The translations under genes were made by a program, and so were the position numbers. This document shows positions 9,241 to 17,386 of a DNA stretch of 64,000 nucleotides, piece after piece. Within the stretch, counting starts at the first letter, position 1. Each line of letters starts with the position of its first letter. Below the pieces are notes generated by a model. The model was given only the letters and a program-made list of their open reading frames with translations. It had not been told where the DNA came from and did not search any database. The stretch is from an uncultured Methanobrevibacter sp. (GTDB lineage Archaea; Methanobacteriota; Methanobacteria; Methanobacteriales; Methanobacteriaceae), in contig OMVY01000010.1 of the NCBI GenBank assembly GCA_900314635.1, positions 1-64,000 on the forward strand. The letters run 5' to 3'.

Positions 9241-10586
9241 ATTTCAGCCATTGCCTCAATGAAATTAGGGAATGAAACATCAAAACACTCGCCATCTTCC
9301 ACTTCAACATCATGCTTTAGTCCAAGAAGTGAAAATGCCATGGCCAGCCTGTGGTCGTTATGAGAGCTGACTGTTCCTCCGTGAATTGTATTGCCTTTGA
9401 TAATCATGCCGTCGTCATTTTCTTCCAGAACACATCCCAGCTTCTCAAGTTCGCGACATGTGGTGTCTATTCTGTCTGTTTCCTTCAATCTAGCATGATG
9501 AACCCCTGTGATTTTAGTATCGCCGCAAGCACAGGCAGCTAGAACAGCTACTGTAAGCAGCAAATCAGGAGCATCGGAAAGGTCAATTTCAGATACGGCC
9601 TTGAGCTTTCCATCCGATTTTACTATCAAGTAGTCATTGAAAACGGTTATATCAACACCCATGTCCTTCAAGATGTCGATGATTAGTTTATCTCCCTGTT
9701 TGGAATCCTTGAAGAGATTTTGGACTCGAATTTCGCCACCTGCAATAGCAGCAGCCGCTAAAAGATAGGAAGCTGAAGAGTAATCCCCTTCAACAACATA
9801 ATCGCAGGACATATATCTTTGAGGAGAAACTGAATAGTCCATGCCCAGGCATCGCTCTTCGCATGAAGTACATACATCATGCAGGCCTGTTTCTTCTTCA
9901 TCAACCCCCACGCCAAAGGTTTTCATTATTGATATGGTCATGTCAACATAAGGTTTTGATACAAATTGTGGAAAGACTTCTAAAAAAACACCTTTTTCAG
10001 TTAAAGGAGCTGAAATCAGGATTGATGATATGAATTGAGAGCTTATGCTTCCTAAAATCTCGGATTCTCCACCATGATAGCCTGGCATGATTTTGATTGG
10101 AGCCTTGTCATTGTCATGCATTGAAACCGTTTTTACACCTAAAGGTTCTAAAGCATCTAAAAGAGCACCCATTGGACGTGTCTTAAGGGAATCATCCCCA
10201 GTAAAGACCACTTCATTGTCAGACAATGCAGCAAGACTAGTCATGATTCTGAGTGTTGTTCCTGAGTTTGCAAGATCGATCATGTCCTCAGAAGGATTTG
10301 GACTGTTATTATGCAGTTTTCCCCCAGTTCCTTGAACTTCAAGATAGTCCATTTTCACAGACTTTCCACCTTTTAGAATAATTTCTTTCTTCTTAGTGAT
10401 GACAGCTCCAAGAGCTTCACAAGCCCGGATGGATGCCAATACATCCTCAGAATAAAGCACATCATATAATTTTGAAGTACCATTGGCAAGTGATGCGAGA
10501 ATTACCGCCCTGTGACTGTAACTTTTTGAAGGAGGGGCTTTAACAGTCCCATTAATTTCATTAAAGTCTTTTATTTTAAGATTCAT
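9216..10586 (-). CDS. aroA: 3-phosphoshikimate 1-carboxyvinyltransferase (EPSP synthase)
   Basis: Sixth step of the shikimate pathway: adds the enolpyruvyl group of PEP to shikimate 3-phosphate. The PEP/S3P loop APPSKSYSHRA near residue 20, LANSGTTLRIM, the TRPMG element, and HHARLKETDRI plus HNDHRLAMA near the C-terminus are all recognisable. An insert with C-x2-C (DVCTSCEERCLGMD, about residue 243) is unusual and is not a standard part of the family. The frame opens at 10595; the ATG at 10586 (MNLKIKDFNE) is preferred because GGAA lies about nine bases upstream, but this choice is not firm. Confidence 0.96.
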   Translation of the reverse strand: MNLKIKDFNEINGTVKAPPSKSYSHRAVILASLANGTSKLYDVLYSEDVLASIRACEALGAVITKKKEIILKGGKSVKMDYLEVQGTGGKLHNNSPNPSEDMIDLANSGTTLRIMTSLAALSDNEVVFTGDDSLKTRPMGALLDALEPLGVKTVSMHDNDKAPIKIMPGYHGGESEILGSISSQFISSILISAPLTEKGVFLEVFPQFVSKPYVDMTISIMKTFGVGVDEEETGLHDVCTSCEERCLGMDYSVSPQRYMSCDYVVEGDYSSASYLLAAAAIAGGEIRVQNLFKDSKQGDKLIIDILKDMGVDITVFNDYLIVKSDGKLKAVSEIDLSDAPDLLLTVAVLAACACGDTKITGVHHARLKETDRIDTTCRELEKLGCVLEENDDGMIIKGNTIHGGTVSSHNDHRLAMAFSLLGLKHDVEVEDGECFDVSFPNFIEAMAEIGVELVLE

Positions 10587-10867
10587 TAAATACATTCCAA
10601 TTAGTTGATTAAAAAATAATAATTTGATAATATTACAATTTATTATAAAATATGATTAAGACATATTATAAAATTTTCTAATATATTAAACAAGGAGAAG
10701 ATTTTAAAATCATATTGTGAAATTTTCCAAAATCAAAACCGGATAATTTTTAAAAAAGATTTGTAAAAATTTTCTAATATAATAAATGGAATATATTAAA
10801 ATAATAAAAAATTTAAAAAAAAAGCATTAAAGTTTAAATAGATAAAAAAAGATGAAAATAAAAAAAA

Positions 10868-11305
10868 TTAGAAATAATTAGGGTCCTTTTGAACTTTAAG
10901 GGTTTCAAAGCCTTCCAATACCAATCCCGCACCATCCTTGGCTCTTCCTTCCATGGATTTAGAACCTACATAGCTGTAAATGCAGCCGGAACCACTAGAA
11001 GCCAGCATCAGACCTGCAACCATTGGCTTGGTTCCTCCAGTAAAGTTTATGTGGACTATTTCCCCTTCCAGTCTGGCCATCAAATCATTGGATTTATCAA
11101 AAGCTTCGCTAAGACTTTCAGGATCATCTATTTTTACAAGAGAGTATTCTAAATCAAAACTAACATTTTCCAGAATCTCTTCTACGGTTTTAAGGGTTTC
11201 CTTGGAGTGGATAAAATAAACAAATTTTGGCTTGATCTGCTCAATAGCCACTTCAAGAGGTCTTGGAGTACCTCCAACAGTTAATATTAGTGTTTCATCA
11301 TCCAT
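10868..11305 (-). CDS. Stand-alone CARF-domain protein
   Basis: 145 residues that appear to be one Rossmann-like CARF domain, the cyclic-oligoadenylate sensor of type III CRISPR systems. The first strand and loop read ILTVGGTPRPLEVAI (residues 7-21) and the second ligand loop is INFTGGTKPMVAGL (86-99), the TGGTKPM form typical of the Card1/Can2 (DUF1887) branch. No nuclease or other effector domain follows, and the stop is followed by AT-rich DNA, so the gene is not obviously a cut-off piece. A CARF-only protein could be a ring nuclease that degrades cyclic oligoadenylate, or a remnant. GAGGAAGATAAG precedes the ATG. No cas gene is nearby. Confidence 0.75.
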   Translation of the reverse strand: MDDETLILTVGGTPRPLEVAIEQIKPKFVYFIHSKETLKTVEEILENVSFDLEYSLVKIDDPESLSEAFDKSNDLMARLEGEIVHINFTGGTKPMVAGLMLASSGSGCIYSYVGSKSMEGRAKDGAGLVLEGFETLKVQKDPNYF

Positions 11306-11590
11306 CTTATCTTCCTCAATATAATTTCTGTTAATTACAGTATAAATATTTTATAATTTTTAAAATTTAATGAACAGTTAAAAAACAATCCCCGTGAAAA
11401 ACTGATTTTGATATTTAAAATAAATAAAAAAATTAAAAAAAAACAAGCAATAAATAAACAAAATATTTTGATATTTAAAATAAATAAAAAAACTAAAAAA
11501 AATAAAAACAAGCAATAAATAAACAAAATAAAAAAAATCGTATAAAAAAAAGAGAAAAATAGAAAAATAAAATAAAAATTTTATTTTAAA
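11306..11590. repeat. AT-rich spacer with two copies of a 60-base repeat
   Basis: A 60-base unit beginning TTTTGATATTTAAAATAAAT and containing AACAAGCAATAAATAAACAA starts at 11406 and again at 11466, nearly identical. It lies between the 3' end of the secreted-protein gene and the CARF gene, in the path of minus-strand transcription leaving neither gene body. No coding frame of interest. Confidence 0.7.
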
Positions 11591-12904
11591 TTATGAAGGA
11601 AATACCTTGTAATACTTCAAGAAATACTTCATCATAGTATATGATTTGCCAATGGTTCCGCTGGCTATTGTCCCATGAGGAGTCTTGACCTCGCAGGTTA
11701 CAGAAGTAATTCCATTAATGCAGCAATGATCCTCAAGTGCGCCAGGATACTCCAATGCTGCTTTAGAATAGATTAATTTCGCAACACCCGCCTTTTTGGA
11801 AATATAAGTGGCCAGTTGTGCACTGGAAGCCATAGGAGCATAGGTTCCCATTGCAACATTCTTTCCAGGAGTGCCGCCAGGCCTTGTACAATGGAAATCT
11901 CCTAATGCAACTGCATTTTTAGATTTTGCAAATTTGATAATCCTGTTTGGAATGGTTCCTTTTTGATTTGCAATACTATTCAAGTTCTTGCCATTGTAAT
12001 ATCGGGTATTTTTTGCTGTCATGCTAGGTGCGACAAATGGGAAGACATAAATTTTTCCTTTGATATTTGTCTTTTTAGCCAATTTATTTATTAACTTAAT
12101 TGAAGCTGCTTGAGAAGACAGTTCATTACCATGAATACCTGAAACTACAACCACAGTTTTTCCATCACCATCTCCAAATTCAATATATGGGGTTCCCTTC
12201 TTGGCTGCTTTTATTATTGCAGTGGTGAGTGAGGATTTTACAAGTTTCTTATATAAAACTGCATTGTTTTTTATATTTCCCTTGCTTCCCCATTTGAAAA
12301 TTCTTATCTTTAAATTAACTTTTAATTTGCCTGTATTCTTTGCCTTTTCATAATAGCTGGAACCTGCATAAGTGGCATTATAGGAATAATTCTTTTTTGA
12401 AGAAATTTTAACTTTGACAGAAGCCCATCCATTTGAGCCAGTTTTAGCATAATAATTCTTGCCATTGAATCTGAACTTAATCTTTTTACCTGACAATGCT
12501 TTTCCCTGATAGTTTACCAGTTTTGCCTTCAAGGTCAGAGTCTTTCTAGCATACTTGTATGTATAACTGCTTGCAGTAAGTTTTGTAGCTTTTTTATTAA
12601 CTGCAACAGTTGAAGAAGCATTAGTTGAACTGCTTGAATTATCTGTCGCTAATGTGGAATCTGAACTGCTGGCTGAATCAATAGAACCAGATTCTGAATC
12701 TGCAATTGCAGGGCTTTCATCAGCAGAACTTACATCATCCAAACTGGAAGCCGCATCTCCAATTAGAGATCCATCAGCAGCATCAACATCCCCTAAAATG
12801 GAAACAGCATCCGCGCTTGAATTATCCGCTGCACTAATGGATGAAATACTAATCAAGCATAGCAATAAACATAAGCAAAATAAAAATTTACCGAGTTTAA
12901 TAAT
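11591..12904 (-). CDS. Secreted protein: Ig-like domain plus AstE/AspA-type zinc peptidase fold
   Basis: A hydrophobic signal segment (LGKFLFCLCLLLCLIS) is followed by about 75 residues rich in Ser, Ala and Asp. Then comes an Ig-like/Big-type domain (KLTASSYTYKYARKTLTLKA to YYEKAK) and a C-terminal domain of about 190 residues resembling succinylglutamate desuccinylase/aspartoacylase. Zinc ligands visible are GIHGNE (His, Glu) and the His of GDFHC; a likely catalytic Glu is in VTCEVKTPHG. It probably hydrolyses an amide bond at the cell surface; pseudomurein is a guess. Start problem: the in-frame first codons after AGGAG are ATT at 12904/12901, while the only ATG (12909) is in another frame that stops soon. 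TTG at 12865 would delete most of the signal peptide. Either a rare start or a one-base frameshift is present. Confidence 0.75.
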   Translation of the reverse strand: MIKLGKFLFCLCLLLCLISISSISAADNSSADAVSILGDVDAADGSLIGDAASSLDDVSSADESPAIADSESGSIDSASSSDSTLATDNSSSSTNASSTVAVNKKATKLTASSYTYKYARKTLTLKAKLVNYQGKALSGKKIKFRFNGKNYYAKTGSNGWASVKVKISSKKNYSYNATYAGSSYYEKAKNTGKLKVNLKIRIFKWGSKGNIKNNAVLYKKLVKSSLTTAIIKAAKKGTPYIEFGDGDGKTVVVVSGIHGNELSSQAASIKLINKLAKKTNIKGKIYVFPFVAPSMTAKNTRYYNGKNLNSIANQKGTIPNRIIKFAKSKNAVALGDFHCTRPGGTPGKNVAMGTYAPMASSAQLATYISKKAGVAKLIYSKAALEYPGALEDHCCINGITSVTCEVKTPHGTIASGTIGKSYTMMKYFLKYYKVFPS

Positions 12905-13163
12905 AACATTCTCCTAATTAATTTTTTACCCGCCTACAATTCATAAATCTAAGAAGTTAGATTAAATATGAATTTTTTTAATCAGAATTTAATTTAAAAC
13001 TCAAAATTTAATTAAAATAAGCGAATAAGGTTATAAATAAAGTTTTCTTACTTTTACTATTTAAATGTATTATTAAAATGTTTAACAATTCCTGATTAAA
13101 TAGAAAAAATAACTTAAAATAAATGATTAAATTCCATATACTCCTTAATTTAGCCAGGGATTT

Positions 13164-13208
13164 ATGAAAAAATCTGAAATTGATTCTTTAAATGAATTTG
13201 TAAAATAA
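13164..13208 (+). other. Tiny ORF in front of the silent hsdS cassette
   Basis: ATG to TAA encoding 14 residues (MKKSEIDSLNEFVK). It ends nine bases before the inverted repeat of the silent cassette and overlaps the cassette frame. It shares no likeness with the start of the active hsdS. It may be the relic of a gene that the cassette was inserted beside. The 290 bases before it hold only AT-rich DNA with a TATA-like TTATAAATA near 13030. Confidence 0.2.
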
Positions 13209-13216
13209 AATTGTTT

Positions 13217-13250
13217 TCTGTCGGGATGAACCAGAGTTAAGATTTCCAGA
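13217..13250 (+). repeat. Inverted repeat, N-terminal site, silent copy
   Basis: 34 bases starting TCTGTCGGGATGAACC, with an inverted partner at 17293-17326 inside the active hsdS differing at one base (A versus C at position 17). The repeat encodes CRDEPELRFP. Similarity stops sharply upstream of it, as expected for a recombination junction. Confidence 0.9.
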
Positions 13251-13823
13251 ATTTAATGAAAAATGGGAAACTTTAAAATTAGGTGATTTTCTTGAATTTA
13301 TATCAACAAATTCTCTTTCAAGAGCTAAATTAAATTTAGATGATGGAAAAATTAAAAATATTCATTATGGGGATATACATACTAAATTTCCAACAATTGT
13401 AAATGTTGAAAATGAAGAAATTCCTTTTATAAATTTAGATGAAGACACTTCTAAATTTAAAAAAGAACAATTTTGTAAAGAGGGAGACCTTGTAATAGCC
13501 GATGCATCTGAAGATTATGCAGATATTGGGAAAGCAATAGAATTAGTAAATGTTAATATAGATTTAGTTGCAGGTTTGCATACTATCTTAGCAAGAGATA
13601 AATCAAATAAAACAGCTACGGGTTTTAAAGGCTATTTGTTTTTAACGGAGGATTTGAGGAAAAAAATTAAAATTAATGCTAATGGAATTTCTGTTTTAGG
13701 AATTAGTAAAAATAATATTGCTAATTTAGATGTAAAACTACCTTCTAAACAAGAACAAGAAAAAATTTCAAGTTTTCTTCATGCAATTGATAACAAAATT
13801 GAGTTATTGGAAAAGAAACTAGT

Positions 13824-13841
13824 TCTATACCAACAACTCGA
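13824..13841 (+). repeat. Inverted repeat, central site, cassette 1
   Basis: TCTATACCAACAACTCGA, a perfect 18-base inverted match to 14983-15000 in cassette 2. It falls in the conserved helix between TRD1 and TRD2, so inversion between the two copies would exchange TRD2 domains. Confidence 0.9.
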
Positions 13842-14409
13842 AAAAGATGTTAGAAAGAGTATTTTTAATTTTAATGATGAAAAAATCGGATTTAATAAAT
13901 TTTTATTGGGAGAAATTGCAGAAATTAAAAAAGGATTCACTCCATCAACACAAAATGAAGAATTTTGGAATGATGGCAAGTATTTATGGTTAAGTATTGC
14001 AGATATGAATAAAAAATATTTAACTGAAACAAGCAAGAAAATTACTGAAAAAGCTATAAAAAACAGAGCAATTATTCCAAAAAATACTCTTGTAATGAGT
14101 TTTAAACTAACAATTGGGAAATTAGCAATTTTAAAAGAAGATATGTTCACAAATGAGGCAATTGCAAGCTTTAATTGGAAAAATAAAAAAATATCTACAG
14201 AATATATGTATTTTTATTTGAAATCAATAAATATTAAAAAATATGGTTCACAAGCAGCAAAAGGAATAACATTGAATAATGAAACTTTAAATTCTATTCC
14301 CGTATATTTGCCTGATTTAAATAAACAAAAAGAAATAGTTGAAATATTATTATCCTTTAATAATAAAATTGAAATGCTTAAAACTCAATTAACTGCACTA
14401 AATAGATTT

Positions 14410-14472
14410 AAAAAAGGATTATTACAAAAAATGTTTGTTTAAATAAACATTTTTTGAAGTAGACCTTTTTTT
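14410..14472. repeat. Tail-to-tail inverted ends of two hsdS cassettes
   Basis: The last codons of cassette 1 (encoding GLLQKMFV) and of cassette 2 (GLLQKMFI) meet head-on with overlapping TAA stops, forming an imperfect inverted repeat centred near 14441. The same C-terminal sequence ends the active hsdS near 16122. Confidence 0.75.
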
Positions 14473-15000
14473 AATAATTTAAATTCTTTATTAAAATCTT
14501 TTAAAAGATTGATTTTATTTTCTAGACTATTTAATATTAAAACAATATTTTCTTGATTAAAATCCGAAGGGATAGGTAGTTCAACTTCTTTTAAAATAGA
14601 ATAATGTCTTTTATACCCTTCTGGAGAGATATTATAATTTTTTAATGCATAATACAGATATTTCATGTTTGTATTTTCTTTTCTTGATTGTAATAATTTA
14701 ATACCATCACCAGCTACAATAAATGGATAATTAATATATTGCAAATGAGTAGTATGATCTCCAAATAGTATTATAGGGAATATATTACAAAGTTTAGCAG
14801 CATTATCAAAATATCCTGCTTTATCTTTTCCTTGTGTTAAAACAGGAATTTTGCCTTTATCTTTTATTTCACTATTTTTTATTTGAAATCTTTTTGAGGA
14901 GATTACTTTAAAAATTTCATTAACTGTGAAAAATTTGCTATTTAATTCAATATCTTTAAAAAGAATTTTTCTCCATTCTGCCTCGAGTTGTTGGTATAGA
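14439..15000 (-). pseudogene. hsdS: Silent hsdS cassette 2 (second TRD only)
   Basis: Open frame on the minus strand encoding the second half of an HsdS: LYQQLEAEWRKILFKDIELN, then a TRD (ISSKRFQIKNSEIKDKGKIP, GDHTTHLQYINYPFIVAGDG) and the closing helix ending KKGLLQKMFI. It begins at the 18-base central inverted repeat, has no TRD1 and no start codon. The frame stays open to about 15066 without a recognisable domain there. It is a donor of TRD2 sequence for cassette 1 if the intervening segment inverts. The TRD differs from both other second TRDs. Confidence 0.82.
14983..15000 (-). repeat. Inverted repeat, central site, cassette 2
   Basis: Perfect reverse complement of the 18 bases at 13824-13841. 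Together they bound a 1.14 kb segment holding two TRD2 domains in opposite directions. Confidence 0.9.
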
Positions 15001-15067
15001 CATATTAAATAAAGATTAGTGCAGTACTGAAATAAATTATAAATTTTTATTATAAAGACAATTTATT

Positions 15068-16108
15068 ATGTATTATAATAAATTATTTCAAAGATTTTGT
15101 AAAGAGCGAAATATCAAAGAAAGCACTATGAAAGGATATCGCTCTACTTTAAAAAAGTATGAAGGATTTCATAAGAAAACTTTAGATGAACTAATGGAAG
15201 AAGCTATTGAAGATGAGGAAAAGGGAATTCCCCTTAAAGAAAGGAAAATAAAGAAGAGATTATTGGATTATCGAACTTACTTGCTTGATAGTGATATGTC
15301 TCCTAATACATCAAAGACATATTTCTCAAAACTAAAGACCTTTTATTTGCACTTTGAGATTGAACTACCTCATTTGCCTGATGCTAAATACAATAAAATT
15401 TATGAGACTAATTATTTGGATTTGCCAACTAAAGAACATATAACTCAAGCTATAGAAATTTCCACAATTGATTTAAAATCAGTGATTTTGTTCATGTCAA
15501 GTAGTGGAACTGCAAAAGCGGAAACCCTTTCGCTAACAGTTGAGCAATTTATCCAAGGAACTCAAGAATATCATAATGGCGGATCAATTGAGACAATCTT
15601 AGATACTCTAGAAAAACGAAAAAATGTAGTTCCTACTTTTTATTTAAAGCGTATCAAAACAGATAAATATTATTATACTTTCTGCTCTCCAGAAGCAAGC
15701 AGATATATTGTTAAATACTTGAAGACTAGGCAAAATCTGAAATTAGAAGATAAATTATTTGATTTCACTCCTTCACTTCTTTTAACTCGTTTTCAAGAAA
15801 TAAACGACTACTTTAATTGGGGTTTTAAAGGAAAGTATAGATTTTTTAGATCCCACACTCTGAGGAAATTTCATGCATCAAATATTGGTTTAAGTGCTGA
15901 GTATATTGATTCTCTTCAAGGAAGAAGCAAGAATGAAGTTCATGAGACTTATATTAAAACTAATCCAAAAAGATTAAAGGAAATTTATAAGTCTGCAATG
16001 AAGAATGTGATGATTTTTGAGAGTAAACATATAAAAGAAGTGGAAAAACAGGAGTTTAATATTATAATTAATGTATTTTTATCTGGAAAAGAGTATAATA
16101 TTATTTAA
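15068..16108 (+). CDS. Tyrosine recombinase/integrase of the hsd locus
   Basis: 346 residues. An N-terminal SAM-like core-binding domain (residues 1-100) is followed by the catalytic domain. Seen active-site residues: H263-x2-R266 (SHTLRKF), H292 and the nucleophile Y295 (VHETYIK). The first catalytic Arg position reads GTAKAETL, so Lys150 seems to stand where Arg is expected. It lies between silent and active hsdS genes, convergent with the active one, inside the segment that the 34-base repeats would invert. That position suggests it inverts hsdS DNA. No ribosome binding site precedes the ATG; a TATA-like TTATAAATTT about 28 bases upstream fits a leaderless mRNA. Confidence 0.88.
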   Translation: MYYNKLFQRFCKERNIKESTMKGYRSTLKKYEGFHKKTLDELMEEAIEDEEKGIPLKERKIKKRLLDYRTYLLDSDMSPNTSKTYFSKLKTFYLHFEIELPHLPDAKYNKIYETNYLDLPTKEHITQAIEISTIDLKSVILFMSSSGTAKAETLSLTVEQFIQGTQEYHNGGSIETILDTLEKRKNVVPTFYLKRIKTDKYYYTFCSPEASRYIVKYLKTRQNLKLEDKLFDFTPSLLLTRFQEINDYFNWGFKGKYRFFRSHTLRKFHASNIGLSAEYIDSLQGRSKNEVHETYIKTNPKRLKEIYKSAMKNVMIFESKHIKEVEKQEFNIIINVFLSGKEYNII

Positions 16109-16121
16109 CTAAAAAAGATGT

Positions 16122-17378
16122 TTAAATAAACATCTTTTGCAATAAACCTTTTTTAAAGTTAATAATCTCTTGAATTTTCATTTCCATTAAATGCTCTTTA
16201 TTATCGAATTTAAGTAAAAAATCTGCAATATATTTCTGCTTTTGAATATCATAAGGTATTGCTATAGGTGTTTTTCTCAAATCTTTCATCTTAATACTTT
16301 TAAAAGTACTTCCTGTAATATTATTATTAAAATAATGTTGAATTTTATTTGATTTCATCAAACAATATAAAAATTTTGGTTCCAACAAGTTTTTATTAGC
16401 CCTTAGTGAAAATACAGATTCATTTATATTCCAATTTAATGGATCTTCTTTAATTAGATAAACTTCGCCCACACGACCTATACTTGCAAAAATTAAATCA
16501 TCCTTCTTCAAATCAGACCGCTTATTAATCATATTTAATGCATCATCATCTATTTTATCACACTTTTCATCTAAAGTCAATTTTCCATTTTCAAAATTTT
16601 TAATGGTTACATAAAAATTAGTTCCCCCATCATTTAACTTAAAATTTTTTCTAGGGTTTAAACCTGTGGAAAATTTAGTTACAACATCTTCTAGAACTAA
16701 TTCTGTGTATTCAATTTTTAATTTATCAAATGTTTGGATATTAAAAATTTCGGAATAATAATAATCTTTTAAATATAAAATTTTTTCATGTTTCTTTTCC
16801 AATAACCCAATTTTTTTATCAATTGTTAATAAAAAATTCGCTATCTTTTTTTGTTCATTTATATTTGGATAATATAATTCCAAATTCTTTATAATTTTAG
16901 ATGAAAGATTTCCCTGACCTCCTTGCAAATATTTATGCACAATATTCTCTTTTTCTTTTAAAAAATAATTGTATTGGAATACATTATCCATTTCATTATC
17001 AATTTTTAAAACTGCTTGATTTATTGCGCCATCTAATTTTGAAATGGCCACTTCTCCACTTGTCGCTCCATAAAGAGCTAATAATAAATCTCCTTTTTTT
17101 ACTAATTTAGCAGAAGAATTATTAATAGCATCTTCATTTATATATTGTTCTGTTTCTTCAGAATTTATTTCACCAGATTTGATAAATGGAATATTCCCAA
17201 TATAAAAATTCTTATTTGATGTAGAAGGTGTTCCACCAGAATATGTTTTACTAATTTCACCAATTTTTTCTTTTTTCCATTTATCTTTAAACTCTGGAAA
17301 TCTTAACTCGGGTTCATCCCGACAGATATTTTCTTTTTCATTGGTTTTCTCAGAAGAAACAAGTTTTTGCTGTACCAT
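16122..17378 (-). CDS. hsdS: Type I restriction-modification specificity subunit (expressed copy)
   Basis: 418 residues that read one half each of a split DNA target. Order: leader MVQQKLVSSEKTNEKENI, repeat-encoded CRDEPELRFPEF, TRD1 (IGEISKTYSGGTPSTSNKNF to about 180), a conserved helix (ANFLLTIDKKIGLLEKKHEK), TRD2 (LEDVVTKFSTGLNPRKNF to about 390) and the C-terminal helix (INFKKGLLQKMFI). AGGTGG precedes the ATG. It starts eight bases after the hsdM stop, so it is the last gene of an hsdR-hsdM-hsdS operon. The promoter-proximal 18 residues are outside the inverted repeat, so they would stay fixed while the rest is exchanged. Confidence 0.95.
   Translation of the reverse strand: MVQQKLVSSEKTNEKENICRDEPELRFPEFKDKWKKEKIGEISKTYSGGTPSTSNKNFYIGNIPFIKSGEINSEETEQYINEDAINNSSAKLVKKGDLLLALYGATSGEVAISKLDGAINQAVLKIDNEMDNVFQYNYFLKEKENIVHKYLQGGQGNLSSKIIKNLELYYPNINEQKKIANFLLTIDKKIGLLEKKHEKILYLKDYYYSEIFNIQTFDKLKIEYTELVLEDVVTKFSTGLNPRKNFKLNDGGTNFYVTIKNFENGKLTLDEKCDKIDDDALNMINKRSDLKKDDLIFASIGRVGEVYLIKEDPLNWNINESVFSLRANKNLLEPKFLYCLMKSNKIQHYFNNNITGSTFKSIKMKDLRKTPIAIPYDIQKQKYIADFLLKFDNKEHLMEMKIQEIINFKKGLLQKMFI
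17293..17326 (-). repeat. Inverted repeat, N-terminal site, expressed copy
   Basis: Partner of 13217-13250: 33 of 34 bases match in inverted orientation. Inversion between them would flip about 4.1 kb, including the recombinase, and swap the full body of hsdS. Confidence 0.9.
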
Positions 17379-17386
17379 GAAACCAC

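Larger units (their letters stand above)
13204..14442 (+). pseudogene. hsdS: Silent hsdS cassette 1 (two target-recognition domains, no start)
   Basis: An open frame for a nearly complete type I specificity subunit of about 412 residues, but without the first 18 or so residues and without a start codon: a TAA at 13201 closes it upstream, and homology with the active hsdS begins abruptly at the shared CRDEPELRFPEF. It contains TRD1, a conserved helix (EKISSFLHAIDNKIELLEKK), TRD2 (LGEIAEIKKGFTPSTQNEEF...) and a second conserved helix ending GLLQKMF. The TRDs differ entirely from those of the expressed subunit. Reading through a DNA inversion at the 34-base repeat would attach the active start and promoter. 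It ends tail to tail, overlapping by four bases, with cassette 2. Confidence 0.85.

Noticed and set aside
11335-11526. 63-residue Phe/Ile/Leu-rich frame resembling a membrane peptide
   Set aside because: It is the translation of two copies of a 60-base AT repeat, not a gene.
13576-14442. Taking the silent hsdS as a 288-residue gene starting at the first ATG
   Set aside because: Clear HsdS coding similarity begins about 360 bases upstream; the ATG is internal to TRD1 and has no ribosome binding site.
14439-14744. A separate 101-residue protein on the minus strand
   Set aside because: It is the 3' part of hsdS cassette 2; the frame and homology continue upstream to the 18-base repeat at 15000.
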